The notes beneath the pieces are model-generated. The model made no database searches. It was not told the DNA's origin and saw nothing but the letters and a program-made list of their open reading frames with translations. The position numbers and the translations under genes were made by a program. This document shows positions 62,061-64,000 of a DNA stretch of 64,000 nucleotides, one piece after another. Source of the stretch: Pseudomonas grandcourensis (GTDB taxonomy: Bacteria; Pseudomonadota; Gammaproteobacteria; Pseudomonadales; Pseudomonadaceae); contig NZ_CP150919.1 of NCBI RefSeq assembly GCF_039909015.1, positions 1,650,501-1,714,500 on the forward strand, read 5' to 3'. How positions within the stretch are numbered: the stretch's first letter is position 1; each line of letters begins with the position of its first letter.

Positions 62061-64000
62061 CGCCAGTCGGTTCACTGAGGATCGACGATGCCACACCCGC
62101 CGTCGGCCAGGTGCTGACGGTCTCGGCGGCAGACATCACCGATGCCGACAATACTGCGACTGGTGGCGCGATCACCAGCCCCATCAGTTTCTTCTGGCAG
62201 TTCGAAGCGCGCCCAGGCTCGGGCGTGTTCGAAGACATCACCTTCTTTGCCGCCGGTGAGGTCGCACGCGCGGAGGGCACGACCGTCACGGTGGGCTCGG
62301 AACTCAGGGTCGCACCACCGGCGACCCTCATCGGCGCCGTGCCGGCCATTCCGCAACTCGTCGTGGCAGCCGGGCTGGCGCTGCGCGTCAGGGCGGTATA
62401 CATAGACGCCAATGGCGTGCTGGAGGAGGTGTTCTCGGCGCCGACCGCGGCGATCGCGCCGGCCGGTACCGGTACCGTCAATGTCCTGCCGGTCGGAACG
62501 GTGCTGATCAGCGATACGACCCCGACGGAAGGCTCGGCCTTGACCGCCACGGATGCGTTCACCGACGCCAACGGGACCACGACCTCGGTGATTGCCCATC
62601 AGTGGCAGGTGGGGAGCGGTGCGATCTTTGCCGACATCGCCGGCGCGACGGGCACGATTTTCACGCCCGACCAGCTGCAGGTCGGTCAGCAACTGCGTGT
62701 CGTCGCGAGTTACACCGATGACCTCGGCACACTTGAGCGAGTCACCTCTGCCGCAACGACAGTGGTCGGTGATCTGTTCGTCGGTACCGCCGGTGTCGAC
62801 ACATGGATCGGCACGGCCGGCTCGGACGTTGCCAGCGGAGGTGATGGCAACGACTTCATGAATGGCCGGGCTGGCAACGACATCATCAATGGTGACGCGG
62901 GCAATGACATTCTCATCGGTGGTAACGGTGACGATACGATGGCCGGTGGTGCTGGCAACGATGTCTACGAAGTCACCAACCTAGGGGACGTGGTGACCGA
63001 ACTCGCCGGTGGTGGTACCGATACTGTCTGGACCTCGCTCGCGACCTACACCCTGGGTGCCAACGTCGAGAATCTGTATTTCGGCGGTAGCGGCAGTTTC
63101 AGGGCCATCGGTAACGCGCTCGCCAACACGCTTGTGGGTGGTGCGGGTAACGACGTCATCATCGGTGGCGCAGGTGCCGACACGATGGTCGGCGGTGCCG
63201 GCAACGACGTCTACGAAGTCACCAACCTAGGGGACGTGGTGACCGAGCTCGTCGGTGGCGGCATCGATACGGTCTGGACCTCGCTCTCGAGCTACACCCT
63301 GGGTGCCAACGTCGAGAATCTGTATTTCGGCGGTAGCGGCAACTTCGCGGGCACCGGTAATGCGCTGGCCAACACGGTCGTGGGCGGTGCGGGTAACGAC
63401 GTTATCCGAGGTGGCGGAGCTGCCGACACGATGGCCGGTGGTGCTGGCAACGATGTCTACGAGGTCACCGACCTTGGGGACGTGGTGACCGAACTCGCCG
63501 GTGGCGGTACCGATACGGTCTGGACCTCGCTCGCGACCTACTCCCTGAGTGCCAACGTCGAGAATCTGTATTTCGGCGGTAGCGGCAACTTCCGGGGCAT
63601 CGGTAACGGGCTGGCCAACACGCTTGTGGGCGGTGCGGGTAACGACGTCATCATCGGTAGCTCAGGCGCCGACACGATGGTCGGCGGTGCTGGCAACGAT
63701 GTCTACGAAGTCACCGACCTCGGGGACGTGGTGACCGAGCTCGCCGGTGCCGGTAACGATACGGTCTGGACCTCGCTCTCGAGCTACACCCTGGGGGCCA
63801 ACGTCGACAGTCTGTTCTTCGGCGGCAGCGGCAACTTCACGGGCACGGGTAACGCGCTCAACAACACGATCGTGGGTGGTGCGGGTAACGACGTGCTCAC
63901 CGGTGGTGGTGGTAACGACCTGTTGAGTAGCGGTATCGCCGGCAACGATACCTTCGTGTTTGCTGCCGCGGGTTTCGGCAACGATGCGATCTTTAACTTC
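53459..64000 (+). CDS. Giant secreted double haem-peroxidase/RTX protein (MopA-like, 3' end beyond window)
   Basis: At least 3514 codons, open to the right edge. The start is ATG 53459 with GAGGAAA upstream; the frame was checked at about a dozen points. Module 1 (residues 1 to about 1520) has an animal-type haem peroxidase domain: distal His183 in FFGQFFDHG, EHNR at 451-454, proximal His560 in FRFGHS, and LARGRDTGIPSLNAAR. RTX repeats (GDAGNDRIDGGYGND) and an Ig-like domain follow. Module 2 repeats this: distal His1699, proximal His2080. Another Ig-like domain and four 82-residue RTX repeats come last. No N-terminal signal peptide, so type I export is expected; its transporter is not in the window. 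MopA of P. putida GB-1 and Aurantimonas Mn(II)-oxidising peroxidases are the nearest known type; the substrate here is inferred. Confidence 0.9.
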   Translation, partial: MASFIKSDLEFILEQIFIAERNASGTSLADLLQNVEVPFGLRTVTGIDNNLANPQFGAADNFFPRMTTPVFNTAQVQPVGFFGPADPGGTTPTSYLQTSGFVFDSQPRTISNLIVDQTANNPAAVAAAAANPGSQVVTSPGLDGFFGTADDVAVFQIPNITPDAGLTVPFNQWMTFFGQFFDHGLDLVTKGGSGTVFIPLQPDDPLFVPGSPTNFMVLTRATNLPGPDGILGTADDIHEQSNTTSPFVDQNQTYSSHPSHQVFLRAYELNAAGDPVATGKLITNRDLGVDGHFGTADDVEIGGMATWAVVKAQARDLLGINLTDADVFDVPLLATDAYGNFIKGPNGLPQVVMKGADGIAGTADDVLVEGNRAAPISLTNAVRTGHQFLIDIAHSADPTGGLTADLDTVIGGPQAPGTYDNELLDKHYIAGDGRVNENIGLTTVHSIFHSEHNRLIDQTKATVLASADLAFLNQWLLPDAQLAALPVTAADIAALHWNGERLFQAAKFGTEMQYQHLVFEEFARTIQPQVDVFLAPMGNDTTINSAIVAEFAHTVFRFGHSMLLETVDRFDPNFNVVGDGNPVDPGNQQTGLIAAFLNPLAFAASGPTPEQAAGAIVRGVTRQVGNEIDEFVTDAVRNNLVGLPLDLAALNLARGRDTGIPSLNAARREFYHMTGDSQLTPYVSWADFVQHMKHPESLINFIAAYGTHSTITSATTVADKRAAAADLVLGSATAPADRLDFLNSTGVWASNAGADGILHTADDVTITGLDSVDFWIGGLAEEKMPFGGLLGSSFNFVFETQLENLQNGDRLYYLARTAGLNFGTELENNSFANLVMLNSDAVHLPANIFQTPAFTLEVDPTHQFNQSVIAGPDGILVDNPLTLVNEAADNLPANADPFGPSVHAIGSPRIDHFTPLVIRDNPDTVGPDTNYLHYTGSDTVVLGGTAGDDILIAGDSDDDTVYGDAGNDRIDGGYGNDNLFGGAGDDIITDIGGADVIHGEDGNDVIQVGNSILGANNLVHAGAGKDFVITTEDITMTFGGAGDDFILGAKVNLAPTGNEGDDWIEGGTQDGAPGDNMSPTLSDDVPGNDIFIGTGGFDEMIGEGGDDTFVASDAQDKMDGMSGFDWTTYKNDKYGVTVDMVVPFFSPYHAVPNAAGDIVGAVAQSADSIYDRFAEVEGLSGSAFADFLRGDEQNAAIIANITARGSILTNFDLVSGLRAFVGSAGFGADGIGGTADDQFGAGNIILGGDGSDIIEGRGGSDLIDGDKWLNVRISVRQNIDGTGPEIATFDSMTPMIPLMLNGTYNPGQLVAVREILPGVGGFDTVNFLGPMANYTVTVNDNGTPLNFADDIVTVTDNVGKEETDRLTNIERLQFSDQSLVLVPGLNAEPVGALTVDNTAPTVGQILTVSAAGLTDGDNAGGAIHNSISYIWQFEAAPGSGVFEDIILGPGRIGIGFVRADAPTFTVTSDLAGLAIRVKAIYADDHGVTEQVFSAPTTAVVAGAPAPVAAPSLIDPQTTAPSNGVRYTQSDLAFILDQIKIAEHHAAGENLNSLLPNIRVPYGLRTVEGTENNLLHPEFGAADNVFPRLTTPDFRPADAGTSYTQTSGLVIDSQPRTISNLIVDQTANNPAAVAATFDPGLDGILGTADDVLKAGAQVVTGTRTDGTTFQTFFDPNVSPDAGLTAPFNQWMTFFGQFFDHGLDLVTKGGSGTVFIPLQPDDPLFVPGSPTNFMVLTRATNLPGPDGILGTADDIHENTNTTSPFVDQNQTYSSHPSHQVFLRAYEFNAAGDPVATGKLIENRDLGADGVFGTADDVAIGGMATWKVVKAQAHDLLGINLTDADFNNVPLLATDAYGNFIKGPNGFPQVVMLGPDGIAGTADDVLVEGNPAAPISLVNAARTGHAFLNDIAHTAVPLDDQTGAALLPDADNVIGGTPAPGFYDNELLDAHYIAGDGRVNENIGLTTVHSIFHHEHNRLVDHTMAVVLATAASGDVSFLNEWLLTPVTAVPADTSTLDWNGERLFQTAKFGTEMQYQHLVFEEFARTIQPMVDPFFAPGQVYDTAIDPSIVAEFAHTVYRFGHSMLLEQVDRLDPNFASSDIGLIQAFLNPLEFAGSGATPEQAAGAIVRGVTRQVGNEIDEFVTEALRNNLLGLPLDLPAINLARGRDTGVPSLNAARREFYGPTGDAELKPYTSWADFVQHIKHPESLINFIAAYGTHSTITSAITLADKRAAAADLVLGGATAPADRVDFLNSTGAWTSTAGADGVLHTADDVTITGLDNVDFWVGGLAEEKMPFGGMLGSTFNFVFENQMEKLQDGDRFYYLERTASMDFGAELENNTFATLVMANTDATHLSARVFLTPAYTLEVNQANQYNPSVIAGPDGIVGTLDDLPANADPFGPSVHPIGSPRTDFLTPLVIRDNPNTVGPDSNYLHYTGAETVVLGGTAGNDILIAGDSDDDTVYGDAGNDRIDGGYGNDQLFGGAGDDIITDMGGDDVIHGEDGNDVIQGGNGLNLILGQAGQDFIVTGEDAADTSGGLGNDFILGSKANEFARGGEGDDWIQGGSADGVAGDNFDPFGNDPINGNDVFMGDGGPDNFDGEGGDDIMIGSPSEADRFIGFSGYDWATYKDDPVGVTMGLNSRLRFFDQPAVPGSNASILARLDLVEGMSGSSHADFLSGDDSTADLLAIAGAKGSVLTNFDLISGLRAFVGSAGNGADGIAGTADDKFDGGNIILGGDGSDFIEGRGGDDLIDGDKWLNVRISVRQNIDGTGPEIASFDNMTPLVPLMLNGTYNPGQLQIVREILTATGPDFDTALFSGNLADYTVVNNVNGTVTVTDNVAARDGTDTLSNIERLQFADQAVVLGGLNSAPVGSLRIDDATPAVGQVLTVSAADITDADNTATGGAITSPISFFWQFEARPGSGVFEDITFFAAGEVARAEGTTVTVGSELRVAPPATLIGAVPAIPQLVVAAGLALRVRAVYIDANGVLEEVFSAPTAAIAPAGTGTVNVLPVGTVLISDTTPTEGSALTATDAFTDANGTTTSVIAHQWQVGSGAIFADIAGATGTIFTPDQLQVGQQLRVVASYTDDLGTLERVTSAATTVVGDLFVGTAGVDTWIGTAGSDVASGGDGNDFMNGRAGNDIINGDAGNDILIGGNGDDTMAGGAGNDVYEVTNLGDVVTELAGGGTDTVWTSLATYTLGANVENLYFGGSGSFRAIGNALANTLVGGAGNDVIIGGAGADTMVGGAGNDVYEVTNLGDVVTELVGGGIDTVWTSLSSYTLGANVENLYFGGSGNFAGTGNALANTVVGGAGNDVIRGGGAADTMAGGAGNDVYEVTDLGDVVTELAGGGTDTVWTSLATYSLSANVENLYFGGSGNFRGIGNGLANTLVGGAGNDVIIGSSGADTMVGGAGNDVYEVTDLGDVVTELAGAGNDTVWTSLSSYTLGANVDSLFFGGSGNFTGTGNALNNTIVGGAGNDVLTGGGGNDLLSSGIAGNDTFVFAAAGFGNDAIFNF
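62940..63923 (+). repeat. Four 246-bp RTX-type repeats
   Basis: The landmark GTCTAC occurs at 62963, 63209, 63455 and 63701, exactly 246 bp apart. Each unit encodes NDVYEVTxLGDVVTELAG, then WTSLxxYxLxANVxxLxFGG and a GGAGNDV calcium-binding nonapeptide. Confidence 0.93.

Noticed and set aside
53459-64000. Second gene start at the second peroxidase module (58028)
   Set aside because: The frame is continuous from 53459 with no stop at the points checked and no ribosome site before 58028; this is an internal duplication.

Overview
The window reads as chromosomal DNA of a fluorescent-group Pseudomonas (P. fluorescens-like). The reasons are high-GC coding sequence, paired REP/REPIN repeats of three pseudomonad families between genes, and blocks of genes in the order known from Pseudomonas: the 4-guanidinobutyrate (gbu) block, the lap biofilm-adhesin block, recQ/MarR/FimV-like, trkH, a Cpx-like two-component block, yciI-yciB, and rnm-yciO-scpA-scpB-rluB. 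I saw no tRNA, rRNA, CRISPR array, prophage or insertion sequence.

Layout. 1-531: 3' part of a metallo-beta-lactamase-fold hydrolase. 617-6389: gbu block, with a sodium:solute symporter, an NCS1 permease, an NTF2-like protein and guanidinobutyrase gbuA on the minus strand, and a LysR regulator (gbuR-like) divergent. A strong palindrome lies between gbuA and the regulator. 6395-6991: tapT. 7137-27845: a complete Lap system: type I secretion operon lapEBC, a divergent 4145-residue repeat adhesin with a LapG cleavage motif, then lapD (c-di-GMP receptor) and lapG (periplasmic protease). 27947-34544: small conserved genes, recQ, a MarR regulator, a FimV-like protein, a SelW-like protein and an EamA exporter. 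34622-40722: AraC regulator, metallophosphoesterase, an HD-domain gene coupled to a DUF962 (Mpo1-like) gene with a divergent AraC regulator, trkH and a nitroreductase. 40767-44029: Cpx-like kinase, Spy-like chaperone, response regulator, coiled-coil membrane protein. 44151-49956: housekeeping genes from yciI to rluB.

The last 14 kb differs. A NarL-type response regulator and a NarX-type kinase face each other tail to tail in visibly AT-richer DNA. They are followed by a giant open frame from 53459 that runs off the right edge (at least 3514 codons). It encodes two tandem animal-type haem peroxidase modules, each with RTX and Ig-like parts, and then an 82-residue RTX repeat array. It resembles the secreted peroxidases linked to Mn(II) oxidation in P. 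putida and alphaproteobacteria (MopA type).

How it works together. The Lap genes form a closed circuit: LapEBC exports the adhesin and its N-terminal module holds it in the outer membrane. LapG can cut it at the TAAG site, and LapD bound to c-di-GMP sequesters LapG. The gbu genes would import guanidino compounds and convert 4-guanidinobutyrate to GABA and urea. The peroxidase with its neighbouring two-component pair is the least characterised part. The HD-DUF962-AraC trio is a second candidate for undescribed biochemistry.
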